The position numbers and the translations under genes were made by a program. From CAYUVF01 sp964448045 (GTDB lineage: Bacteria > Bacteroidota > Rhodothermia > Rhodothermales > Salinibacteraceae), in NCBI GenBank assembly GCA_964448045.1, contig CAYUVF010000014.1, positions 13,297 through 77,296 of the forward strand: a DNA stretch of 64,000 nt, written 5' to 3'. The notes beneath the pieces are model-generated. The model worked only from the letters and a program-made list of their open reading frames with translations, was not told the DNA's origin and made no database searches. Shown piece by piece: positions 1 through 7,683 of the stretch. Position 1 is the first letter of the stretch. Every line of letters begins with the position of its first letter.

Positions 1-1
1 C

Positions 2-841
2 GCGATCATTTATCCGGAAGAGAAGCTCGACCTCATCACCGGACCCAGCGACGTGTCGATGCGCGTCATCGACCTCGTAGCTCCGCTCGGGAAAGGGCAG
101 CGCGCCCTGATTGTCTCCCCGCCGCGGGCTGGTAAAACCGTGATGCTGAAGGACATTGCGGCCGGCATCTCGGCGAATCACGAAGAGGTGGAACTCGTGG
201 CGCTGCTCGTCGACGAGCGGCCCGAGGAGGTCACCGACTTTCGCCGTACGACCGAGGCACAGGTGTTTGCGTCGTCGAACGACCGCGGGGAGGACAACCA
301 CGTGCGCGTCTCGACCCTCGCGTTGGAGTACTCGAAGCGCCTCGTGGAGTTGGGCAAAGACGTCGTGCTCCTGCTCGATTCGCTCACGCGTCTGGGTCGC
401 ACGTTCAACCTATTCGTGAACGGCAGCGGCAAGACGCTCTCGGGTGGCCTCGACGCCGAAGCGCTCAAGGTGCCGCGCCAGATCTTCGGCTCGGCCCGCA
501 ACATCGAAGACGGCGGCTCGCTGACGATCATCGCGACAGCACTCGTCGAGACGGGCAGCCGGATGGATGAGGTCATCTTCGAGGAGTTCAAAGGCACCGG
601 TAACTCGGAGATTGTGCTCGATCGCGATTTGGCCGACAAGCGCATCTTCCCTGCGGTCAACCTGCGCGAGAGCGGGACGCGGAACGAAGAGCGGCTGCTG
701 GGCGAGCGCATCCAGAAGCATCACCAGCTCTTTCGCGCGCTCAACTCGCGCTCGCCCCAGGAGGCCATGCAAGCGCTGCTGAAGCACCTGCGTAACAGCC
801 CCACGAACGTGCACCTGCTCAACGAGCTCGTTCCGGAGTAA
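2..841 (+). CDS. rho: Transcription termination factor Rho, C-terminal part (5' end outside window)
   Basis: Rho is the hexameric RNA helicase/ATPase that ends transcription at Rho-dependent sites. The reading frame is open from base 2, so the gene begins upstream of the window; the ATG at 53 is internal. The visible part is the RecA-like ATPase core: the Walker A motif SPPRAGKT, the Walker B region DVVLLLDSLTRLGRTFN, the Q-loop/R-loop region around VNGSGKTLSGGLD, and the FEEFKGTGNSEIVLDR segment, all in the family's order. The C-terminus reaches a natural stop with the usual short tail. The N-terminal RNA-binding domain is missing only because of the window edge. The identification is secure from the motifs alone. 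Confidence 0.97.
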   Translation, partial: AIIYPEEKLDLITGPSDVSMRVIDLVAPLGKGQRALIVSPPRAGKTVMLKDIAAGISANHEEVELVALLVDERPEEVTDFRRTTEAQVFASSNDRGEDNHVRVSTLALEYSKRLVELGKDVVLLLDSLTRLGRTFNLFVNGSGKTLSGGLDAEALKVPRQIFGSARNIEDGGSLTIIATALVETGSRMDEVIFEEFKGTGNSEIVLDRDLADKRIFPAVNLRESGTRNEERLLGERIQKHHQLFRALNSRSPQEAMQALLKHLRNSPTNVHLLNELVPE

Positions 842-1171
842 TGTTCAGGGTTCAGAAGCTGTTTGGTGGATGGATGGGAAGCCGAGACACAGCGGGCGAT
901 GTCGCAGAACGGCGCTCAAACGAGCCCTGTAGCGCACCACGGGCATGACCTTCGGCCCGAGCTACCGGGCGAGTGCAGTAACCATTCTGCGCGAGATCCG
1001 CGAAGTCGCAGGGCACAGACCGTCCGCCGAACAGCTTCTCAGGGTTTAGAGTTAGCCAGTGTGCTACCCAGAACCCAGAACCCAGGACCCAGAACCGGCG
1101 CGACGTTACGAATCGGACGGCTGTGTGTCTAAGGGGATACGTGTGTCTTCTCTGCCGACTCGTATCTTCTT
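842..1171. other. Intergenic region between rho and radC, with a four-copy 7-bp tandem repeat
   Basis: No convincing gene is present. The open frame 863-1132 (+) has no start context, domain or protein-like composition. At 1067-1094 the heptamer CCCAGAA is repeated four times in tandem (the third copy is CCCAGGA). Similar GTTCAG/CAGAAC-type microrepeats occur at 844-856 and at 44981-45007. No clear terminator hairpin for rho was found. Confidence 0.6.
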
Positions 1172-1921
1172 ATGGCTTCTGCCTCTGATTCTCCCGACCC
1201 CGCCTCGGGCGAGCCGCCCATTCGGTACCACGTTCCTATCCACCAGTGGGATCCGTCGGACCAGCCGCGGGAAAAGCTGCAAGAGCACGGTCCCGACGTG
1301 CTCTCTGATGCCGAGCTCATCGCGCTCATCTTTGGCACGGGCACGCACACAAGTGCCGGGCCGGTCTCGGCCGTGGAACTGGGCCGCGCGCTGACGCGGG
1401 CGTACGGTTCGCTCCACGCCATCTCTACCCGCGATCGAAAGGAGTTGATGCGGGTCGATGGCATCGGGCCGGCCAAGGCCGCTAAGCTGATGGCGGCGTT
1501 CGAGATGGGGCGGCGCGTGGAGTCGCATCAGGACACCGAGCGTGTCCAGGTTTGCTCTCCGGATGACGTCGCCACCGTCTACGGCCCCCGCATGCGCGAC
1601 CTGCAGCAGGAGATCTTCAAGGTCGTGATGCTGAACACCGCCAACGTCATCATCGGCGATTACACCACGAGCGAGGGCGGGCTCGCCGCCAGCATCGTGG
1701 AGCCGCGTGCCGTCTTCAAACAGGCCATTCTCGACAACGCCGCGGCCGTCATCTGCCTGCACAACCACCCCTCCGGCAATCCCGAACCCAGCCGCGAAGA
1801 TATCCGCATCACCCGGCAACTCGTCGATGCCGGCAAGCTCATGGGCATCCCCGTCCACGACCATCTCATCATCGCGGGCCGCCAGCACACCTCGCTGGCT
1901 GAACGCGGGGTGATGGAGTGA
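1172..1921 (+). CDS. radC: RadC family JAB/MPN domain protein
   Basis: This 249-residue protein is a full-length RadC (UPF0758) member. An N-terminal helix-hairpin-helix part with the DGIGPAKAAKL motif is followed by the JAB1/MPN metalloprotease-like domain. That domain carries the JAMM zinc signature seen as HNHPSGNPEPSRED, with the HxH pair, the downstream Ser and the Asp all present. Despite the name, a role in DNA repair is doubtful; the family is thought to be a metal-dependent hydrolase sometimes linked to recombination or competence. ATG 1172 was chosen because the upstream frame is not protein-like. A palindromic repeat follows the stop immediately. Confidence 0.93.
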   Translation: MASASDSPDPASGEPPIRYHVPIHQWDPSDQPREKLQEHGPDVLSDAELIALIFGTGTHTSAGPVSAVELGRALTRAYGSLHAISTRDRKELMRVDGIGPAKAAKLMAAFEMGRRVESHQDTERVQVCSPDDVATVYGPRMRDLQQEIFKVVMLNTANVIIGDYTTSEGGLAASIVEPRAVFKQAILDNAAAVICLHNHPSGNPEPSREDIRITRQLVDAGKLMGIPVHDHLIIAGRQHTSLAERGVME

Positions 1922-1924
1922 TTT

Positions 1925-2006
1925 GTCATCCCGGACCCCGATCCGGGATCTCCTTGAATGCGCTAGCGCCTTCTCCGTGGAGATCCTGAATCAAGTTCAG
2001 GATGAC
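1925..2006. repeat. Bipartite intergenic palindrome, copy 1
   Basis: Outer arms GTCATCC (1925-1931) and GGATGAC (2000-2006) are inverted copies, as are inner arms GGATCTCC (1946-1953) and GGAGATCC (1979-1986). Each half carries its own small palindrome: CCCGG/CCGGG on the left and TGAA/TTCA on the right. The whole could fold into a cross or a long hairpin. The same four arms recur at 3908-4012. It lies between radC and the GIY-YIG gene and looks like a small mobile or REP-like element. Confidence 0.8.
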
Positions 2007-2026
2007 AACGCTTGGAAAAGTTGGAG

Positions 2027-2314
2027 ATGGCCGCGCGAAGCTACTATGTCTACATTCTTGCCAACCAGCACAACACGGTGCTATACGTTGGAATGACGAA
2101 TGACCTGCGGCGGCGGGTCGATGAACACCGCGCAGGAGAAGCGTCTCAGTTCACGTGGAAATACAACGTGAACAAGCTGGTGCATTTCGAGGAATATACG
2201 GAGGTGCAAGATGCCATCAGCCGCGAGAAGCAGCTGAAAAACTGGTGCCGAGCTTGGAAGGAAGCGTTAATCCGGAAGTACAACCCCAGTTTTGATGACC
2301 TTTCGGCGCCGTGA
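2027..2314 (+). CDS. GIY-YIG nuclease-domain protein (YhbQ/UPF0213-like)
   Basis: The protein has about 95 residues and is a single GIY-YIG domain. The two signature strands are YYVYIL and LYVGMT, spaced as in the family, followed by the conserved Arg in NDLRRRVDEH and a later Glu/Lys/Asn pattern (SREKQLKNWCR). Stand-alone members are short endonuclease-like proteins of uncertain function. The frame opens with a TTG at 2012, but ATG 2027 is preferred because a GGAAAAG purine run sits about six bases upstream and the family begins near YYVYIL. It lies right after a palindromic repeat, so its transcription may be separate from radC. Confidence 0.85.
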   Translation: MAARSYYVYILANQHNTVLYVGMTNDLRRRVDEHRAGEASQFTWKYNVNKLVHFEEYTEVQDAISREKQLKNWCRAWKEALIRKYNPSFDDLSAP

Positions 2315-2448
2315 AGATCCACTCGCTCTTCAACCCACGCCGTTGATTCAATTCTGCGGAGACGGTAGTTTTCTACACCAACAACTTATCTTGCACGACC
2401 CGCCTTCAGCGGCCCCACGCTGATCCCTGAACCGCAACCGCCGAACCC

Positions 2449-3888
2449 ATGAGCGATCTTTTCGACAAAATTGTATCCCTCTGCAAGCAGCGGGGCTTCA
2501 TCTTCCAATCGTCCGAAATCTACGGGGGGCTCAGCGCCACGTACGATTACGGGCCGCTGGGCGTGGAGCTGAAGCGCAACGTCAAGGAGCGCTGGTGGGA
2601 GGCGATGGTCTACCAGCATGACGACATCGTGGGGCTCGACGCGGCCATCTTCATGCACCCGAAGACGTGGGAAGCCTCCGGCCACACCGAGGCGTTCAAC
2701 GATCCGCTGATCGACGACAAGGCCTCGGGCAACCGCTATCGCGCCGATGAGCTCATCGAGGACTACATCCGCGGGTTGCGGATGGACGGCGAGCAGGAGC
2801 GCGCCGAGGCCGTGCACAAGCGGCTCGTCCGCGCGCTCAACAGCGACGAGGTGAACGACGCGCTCTACGCCATCATCCAGGACGAGGAGATCCGCGCGCC
2901 CGACTCGGGTGCGTTCGACTGGACGGAGGTGCGTCAGTTCAACCTGATGTTCGAGACGCACATGGGCCCGGTGGCCGACGAGGGGAGTCAGCTCTTCCTG
3001 CGGCCCGAAACGGCGCAGGGCATCTTTGTCAACTTCCACAACGTCCGCGAGCCGGCGCGCAAGCATGTACCGTTCGGCATCGCGCAGATCGGCAAGGCGT
3101 TCCGCAACGAGATCGTGGCGCGGCAGTTCGTCTTCCGGATGCGCGAGTTCGAGCAGATGGAGATGCAGTATTTCGTCAAGCCGGGCGATGAGCTCGATTG
3201 GTACGAGACGTGGAAGGAGCGCCGGATGAACTGGCACACAAGCCTCGGCATCCGCCCGGAGAAGCTGCGCTTCCACGATCACGAGCAGCTCTCGCACTAC
3301 GCCAATTCGGCCGTCGATGTCCAGTACGAATTCCCGATTGGTTGGAAGGAGGTCGAAGGCATCCACTCGCGCACGGACTTCGACCTGAGCCGGCACCAGG
3401 AGCACTCCGGCAAGAAGATGACGTACTACGATCCGTTCGAGCAGGAGAAGTACACGCCGTACGTCGTGGAGACCTCCGTAGGGCTCGACCGCACCATTCT
3501 GATGCTGCTTTCGGATGCCTACTACGAAGAGGAGGTGCGCGGCGATGAGCGCTCGGTGCTGCGCTTCCATCCGGAGATCGCGCCGACCCGCGTGGCCATC
3601 TTCCCGCTGATGAAGAAGAAGGGCCTGCCGGAGATCGCCCACCAGATCGAGGACGACCTGCGCGACCACTTCAACGTGCTCTACGACGAGCGCGGCTCGA
3701 TGGGCAAGCGGTATCGCCGCCAGGACGAGGCCGGGACGCCGTTCTGCATCACGGTCGACTTCGACACGCTGGACGACCAGCAGGTCACCGTCCGCGACCG
3801 CGACTCGATGGAGCAGGACCGCATCGCCATCGACCGGGTCAAGGAGTACATCGACGACAAGACGGCGAACTGGTCGGTGGATGACTGA
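2449..3888 (+). CDS. glyQS: Glycyl-tRNA synthetase, dimeric (class II, eukaryal/archaeal type)
   Basis: The enzyme charges tRNA-Gly with glycine in the cytoplasm. At 479 residues it is the single-chain alpha-2 form rather than the alpha/beta tetrameric form of E. coli. Visible features include the N-terminal catalytic start KIVSLCKQRGFIFQSSEIYG, the class II motif 2 as KAFRNEIVARQF, the ETAQGIF substrate segment and motif 3 as SVGLDRTIL, followed by a C-terminal anticodon-binding domain (IAPTRVAIFPL onward). All key elements are present and the length is normal. The gene stands alone between two repeat-containing intergenic regions. Confidence 0.96.
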   Translation: MSDLFDKIVSLCKQRGFIFQSSEIYGGLSATYDYGPLGVELKRNVKERWWEAMVYQHDDIVGLDAAIFMHPKTWEASGHTEAFNDPLIDDKASGNRYRADELIEDYIRGLRMDGEQERAEAVHKRLVRALNSDEVNDALYAIIQDEEIRAPDSGAFDWTEVRQFNLMFETHMGPVADEGSQLFLRPETAQGIFVNFHNVREPARKHVPFGIAQIGKAFRNEIVARQFVFRMREFEQMEMQYFVKPGDELDWYETWKERRMNWHTSLGIRPEKLRFHDHEQLSHYANSAVDVQYEFPIGWKEVEGIHSRTDFDLSRHQEHSGKKMTYYDPFEQEKYTPYVVETSVGLDRTILMLLSDAYYEEEVRGDERSVLRFHPEIAPTRVAIFPLMKKKGLPEIAHQIEDDLRDHFNVLYDERGSMGKRYRRQDEAGTPFCITVDFDTLDDQQVTVRDRDSMEQDRIAIDRVKEYIDDKTANWSVDD

Positions 3889-3907
3889 GCACATACAAAT
3901 AATAGTT

Positions 3908-4012
3908 GTCATCCTGAACTCGATTATGGCATCAGTCGCCTGCGGCTCGTGTCAGGATCTCCTTTGGGATGGTGACAAATTCGGGGAGATCCCGGCTCAG
4001 GGCCGGGATGAC
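3908..4012. repeat. Bipartite intergenic palindrome, copy 2
   Basis: This has the same architecture as 1925-2006: GTCATCC (3908-3914), GGATCTCC (3955-3962), GGAGATCC (3985-3992) and GGATGAC (4006-4012). The left half is longer and holds extra sequence between CTGA and TCAG, and the right half carries CCCGGC/GCCGGG. Two copies with conserved arms and variable loops point to a dispersed element family. It sits between the convergent ends of glyQS and the CoA-transferase gene and could also serve as a two-way terminator. Confidence 0.8.
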
Positions 4013-4022
4013 AACCGTTTCC

Positions 4023-5207
4023 TCACGCTGTCCCAAGTTGAACAGCACCCTCGCGCGCGTACCGTTGAATCTGATCGGGGGAGCAGCCGAGCCGCTCGCG
4101 CAGCACCGTCTCCGTGTGCTCGGCGTAGTGCGGTGGGGGAAGCACGTCATCCGATGCGTGGGCGTCGAAGGCTGTCGTGCGGAGGCCCGTGGGCGCGTCA
4201 CCGAACGGCACGGTCATCGCCTGTGCCAGCGGCTGCTCGAAGACCTGCCGCATGTCGTTGATTGCGCCCACGGGCACCGACTGCGCGTCCAACGCATCGA
4301 GTAAATCGTCGCGTGGCCACTCAGCGATAGCAGGAGCGAGCCTTGTGTCGAGCGCCGTGCGGTGGCGCACGCGGGCGGCGTTGGTGGCGAATCGCTCGTC
4401 ATTGGGCAGGTTGCCGATGTCGAGGATCGCGCACAGCCGGGCGAACTGCCGATCCGTGCCGACGGCGAGCAGGATCGCCTCCTCGTCGGCGGTGCGGTAG
4501 ATGGTGCCGTATGGGGCGATGTTGGGATGCGCCGAGCCCATCCGCTGCGGGACATGGCCGCCCACGAGCCAGTTGGTGGCTTGGTTGACGAGGCCGCTCA
4601 CGGCGGCCTGCATCAGCGACACGGAGACGTAGCCGCCGTCGCCCGTGCGCGCGCGGCGAAGCAAACCAATCAGCAGCGCCTCTTTGAGCTGATGCGCGGC
4701 CAGCACATCCATCAGAGCGACGGGCATCTTCGTCGGCGGCCCATCGGGCGATCCGTTCATATGCATGAAGCCACTCTCGGCCTGGATGACGGCGTCGTAG
4801 CCGGCGCGCGACTCGTCCGGGCCGTAGCCGGTGATGTGGCCGTAGATCAGTTTCGGGTTGATTCCCCGCAGCGTATCCGGATCGGCGCCGAGGCGCTCGG
4901 CGGAGCCGGGCCGGTAGCTCGCGATGACGATGTCGCTTTGCTCGGCCAATCGATGCAGCAGGTCGCGCCCGGCTTCAGCGGTCAGGTCGAGCGCGATGGA
5001 TTGTTTTCCGCTGTTGCAGCTGACGAAGTAGCTGGGCCGGTCGTCGTCCTCGGGCTCGGAGGGCAAGCGCCAGCGGCGCGTCACATCGCCCTCCGTGCGC
5101 GGGTTTTCCACCTTGAGCACCGTCGCGCCCAGTTCGGCGAAGAACTGGCCTACGCGGGGCCCGGCGAGCACGCTGGCCAGCTCCAGTACGACGAGGTCGG
5201 TGAACAC
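4023..5207 (-). CDS. CaiB/BaiF (class III) CoA-transferase
   Basis: This 394-residue protein matches the formyl-CoA transferase/CaiB family. The N-terminal VLELASVLAGPRVGQFFAELG and VENPRTEGDVTR motifs bind CoA. The catalytic Asp is D167 in MPVALMDVLAAHQ, equivalent to Asp169 of oxalate formyl-CoA transferase. The conserved GYGP and HPNIAPYGTI segments are also present. The enzyme moves CoA between carboxylic acids by way of an aspartyl anhydride. The substrate cannot be read from the sequence (carnitine, bile acid, formyl/oxalate and succinyl types all look alike at this level). It is the last gene of a minus-strand run, 50 bp after the dipeptidase gene. Confidence 0.9.
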   Translation of the reverse strand: MFTDLVVLELASVLAGPRVGQFFAELGATVLKVENPRTEGDVTRRWRLPSEPEDDDRPSYFVSCNSGKQSIALDLTAEAGRDLLHRLAEQSDIVIASYRPGSAERLGADPDTLRGINPKLIYGHITGYGPDESRAGYDAVIQAESGFMHMNGSPDGPPTKMPVALMDVLAAHQLKEALLIGLLRRARTGDGGYVSVSLMQAAVSGLVNQATNWLVGGHVPQRMGSAHPNIAPYGTIYRTADEEAILLAVGTDRQFARLCAILDIGNLPNDERFATNAARVRHRTALDTRLAPAIAEWPRDDLLDALDAQSVPVGAINDMRQVFEQPLAQAMTVPFGDAPTGLRTTAFDAHASDDVLPPPHYAEHTETVLRERLGCSPDQIQRYAREGAVQLGTA

Positions 5208-5257
5208 GGTTGGGAATGGGAGAGCGGGTGCGGGGGAGAATGGGAGCTACGCCTTGC

Positions 5258-6481
5258 TCAATTCTGCGCGACTTGCTCGACCTCCTCCCACACGCGGAGC
5301 GCGTTGCCGCCGAGCAGCTTCGCAATGTTCTCCTCCGAGTAGCCGCGGTTCAGCAGTTCGGCGATGAGGTTGGGATACGTCGACGCATCCAGCAGGCCCT
5401 CGGGCAGGGCGAAGACGCCGTCGTAGTCCGAGCCGAGGCCGACGTGGTCGATGCCGGCGAGCTCCACGACGTGATCGATGTGGTCGGCCACGTCCTGCAC
5501 CGAGCCAATCGGGTTGGCCTTGCGCATCTTTTCGGTGTAGAGCACGGCCTCGCGCGAGCCCTCGGCCCAGCCCATCGAATCGATGTGCGCCTGCATCCGC
5601 TCGCGGATGGGATCGTCCTGCTCCCGGTATTCATTGCGGAGGAACGACGAGCCGAAGTTGATCATGATGACGCCGCCGTTGTCAGCCAGCGCTTGGATCA
5701 GTTCATCGCTCATGTTGCGCTCCCAGCCGGGCGTGAAGTGGCGGGCCGACGAGTGCGAGGCAATGACCGGCGCCGCGGTGAGTTCCAGCACGTCCAACGC
5801 CGTCGAGTCCGTCACGTGCGAGATGTCTACCATCATCCCGAGGCGGTTCATCTCGCGGACGACGGCTTCGCCAAAGGGACTCAGCCCATTCCAGCGCGGC
5901 TCGTCGTCATCGTAGGACGAGTCGCCGATCCGGTTGTGCTCGGCGTGCGTCAGTGTGATGTAGCGGATGCCGCGGTCGAAGAAATACGCGACGTTGTCGA
6001 TCTCGCCTTCGAGTCCGGAGCCGTTTTCCATGCCCATCGGCAGAGCAATCTTGCCAGCCGCGGCGATGCGGCGCACGTCATCGGGCGAGGTCGCGAGTTC
6101 AAACTTATCGGGGTGATCCTCCGCGAAGCCTTCGACCATGTCGATGAGCGTTTCGGCCCGCGCTTTCGAGGCGCCGGGCTCTTCCTGCAACTCGACGGGG
6201 ATGTAGATCGACATGAACGGCGCGTCGAGCCCGCCAGCTTTCGCGCGCGGATAGTCGAAGTCGCCGCCGACCGTCGAATCGGCGATGTTCTCCTCGAGTT
6301 CGAGCAGCCGGTACGGCACGTCGATGTGGCCGTCGACGATGATGTTTTCTTGAGCGAGCGTCTGGGCGCGGGTCTGCACGTCGGCGGCGTCGGTTTCGGA
6401 GGCGGAGTCGGAGCCGGATGATTGGCAGCCGGCGAGTCCGAGGGCGGCGATCACGAGGGCAAATACGGCGGTGCGAAGCAT
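5258..6481 (-). CDS. Membrane dipeptidase (peptidase M19), lipoprotein
   Basis: This is a zinc dipeptidase of the renal dipeptidase family. The frame extends up to 6547, but ATG 6481 gives a clean lipoprotein signal (MLRTAVFALVIAALGLAGC, with the lipobox LAGC), so the enzyme is probably lipid-anchored in the cell envelope. Conserved sites include the metal-binding DGHIDVP near the start of the mature protein, a mid-protein Glu/His region (TLTHAEHNRIGD, DISHVTD, ASHSSARH), and the C-terminal GLGSDYDG signature. About 408 residues after the chosen start is normal. Family members cleave dipeptides, including D-amino acid ones, so a role in peptide or peptidoglycan-fragment use is plausible given mpl nearby. 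Confidence 0.92.
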   Translation of the reverse strand: MLRTAVFALVIAALGLAGCQSSGSDSASETDAADVQTRAQTLAQENIIVDGHIDVPYRLLELEENIADSTVGGDFDYPRAKAGGLDAPFMSIYIPVELQEEPGASKARAETLIDMVEGFAEDHPDKFELATSPDDVRRIAAAGKIALPMGMENGSGLEGEIDNVAYFFDRGIRYITLTHAEHNRIGDSSYDDDEPRWNGLSPFGEAVVREMNRLGMMVDISHVTDSTALDVLELTAAPVIASHSSARHFTPGWERNMSDELIQALADNGGVIMINFGSSFLRNEYREQDDPIRERMQAHIDSMGWAEGSREAVLYTEKMRKANPIGSVQDVADHIDHVVELAGIDHVGLGSDYDGVFALPEGLLDASTYPNLIAELLNRGYSEENIAKLLGGNALRVWEEVEQVAQN

Positions 6482-6561
6482 GGCGTTGGGTAGTCGGCGG
6501 GAGACAGATCGGAACATTGATCCAATGTACAAAGCAGCGCACAACAAACAAGATTACGTCG

Positions 6562-7365
6562 TCATCCGACCACCTGGGCATGGAGGTCGGCGAGATACGC
6601 GGGCGTCTCGCGTAGCCGCGGTCCGTACCACGAAAAGAGTTGTCCGTCGACAAACTGGATGCACGTGTTCGGCAGCGCCTCGCGCAGATCGTCCGAAAAC
6701 GGGTCCTTCTGCGGAAAGGGAAACGGCTCATCCGGCAGCAGGAGCACGTCGGGAGCGGCGGTGCGGAGGGCGTCGAGCGTCACCTCGGGGTAGCGCGTCC
6801 GGTCGCCGAAGACGTTCGCGAAGCCGCCGCGCGTCATGATATCGTGGATGATGGTGTCGTGCCCGATGGTCATGAACGGCTCGCGCCAGATGAGATACGC
6901 GGCGCGGATGGGCGGTGTCAGCTCGAGCGCATCGAACCGCTGCTCGATGGTGTCAGCGAGTTGCTCGGCCGGGCCGGGGCGATCGACGAGCGTGCCCACG
7001 GCGCGAATCATGGCGAGTGCATCGGGGACGGCGGGCACGTCGGTGACGTAGGCGGGTGCGAGGTCGGCCAGCGCCTCGACGTCGTCCGGCGTGTTTTCCT
7101 CGTGGTTGGCGAGGATAAAATCGGGTGCCAGGTCGGCGGCGCGATCGAGATTGATCTGTTTGGTCCCGCCGACGATCGTCTTCTCGTCCTGCCACGATTC
7201 TGGGCGCACGCAGAAGCGCGTGATGCCGGCGACGCGATCCCCCAACTCCAGATAGGCCAGCAATTCCGTCTGGCTCGGCACGAGCGAGATGATGCGCTGC
7301 GGGGGTGTCTCCAGCGTGACGGAGCGGCCGAGGGCATCGGTCGTAGTGAAGGGAAAATCGGGCAC
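6562..7365 (-). CDS. Helical-backbone metal/cobalamin receptor-like protein (BtuF type) without signal peptide
   Basis: This 267-residue protein resembles periplasmic binding proteins of the BtuF/FepB class: the start DALGRSVTLETPPQRIISLVP, then SQTELLAYLELGDRVAGITRF, and the later DILLLP-like strand (APDVLLLPDEPFPF). Family members bind cobalamin, heme or siderophore-iron for ABC import. There is no signal peptide or lipobox, and no ABC permease or ATPase gene nearby, so it may act in the cytoplasm or be a repurposed member. It lies between the dipeptidase gene and a small membrane protein gene on the same strand, with 18 bp to the latter. The ligand is unknown. Confidence 0.8.
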   Translation of the reverse strand: MPDFPFTTTDALGRSVTLETPPQRIISLVPSQTELLAYLELGDRVAGITRFCVRPESWQDEKTIVGGTKQINLDRAADLAPDFILANHEENTPDDVEALADLAPAYVTDVPAVPDALAMIRAVGTLVDRPGPAEQLADTIEQRFDALELTPPIRAAYLIWREPFMTIGHDTIIHDIMTRGGFANVFGDRTRYPEVTLDALRTAAPDVLLLPDEPFPFPQKDPFSDDLREALPNTCIQFVDGQLFSWYGPRLRETPAYLADLHAQVVG

Positions 7366-7383
7366 AGCGAGGGGTCTGTCCAG

Positions 7384-7662
7384 TCAGGCAAAAAGCTCAA
7401 CGGCCAGCAGGATAAAGCCGAGAGTCGCGCCGCCAACGGCAATCTGATTCATCACCGACAGGTCGCGGCTCAGGATGCGCTCCAGCGTCTGTCGGAGGCC
7501 GATCGCCAGGCCTGCGACCCCGAACGCTCCGTCCGATGCGGCGGTCAGGTAGTGGCCATCCAGCCAGTTGGAGACGCTGAGGCCGATCAGAAACAGGCCG
7601 AAGCCGACGAGCAGGACGTCGATCAGCGAAATGGAGGTCGGGAGCGATTCGTCGCGGCTCAT
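7384..7662 (-). CDS. Small two-segment membrane protein, unknown function
   Basis: The 92-residue product has hydrophobic segments at about residues 14-30 (DVLLVGFGLFLIGLSVS) and 74-91 (VGGATLGFILLAVELFA), with a weaker one in between (AFGVAGLAIGL). It shows no motif that I recognise. It is flanked on the same strand by mpl (21 bp upstream) and the BtuF-like gene (18 bp downstream), so it is very probably co-transcribed and a real gene. Its function cannot be inferred. Confidence 0.7.
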   Translation of the reverse strand: MSRDESLPTSISLIDVLLVGFGLFLIGLSVSNWLDGHYLTAASDGAFGVAGLAIGLRQTLERILSRDLSVMNQIAVGGATLGFILLAVELFA

Positions 7663-7683
7663 GATGGCACGTGTGGCATCGGG

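Noticed and set aside
863..1132. 89-codon + strand open frame between rho and radC
   Set aside because: No start context, domain, or protein-like composition; it contains the CCCAGAA tandem repeat and is most likely intergenic.
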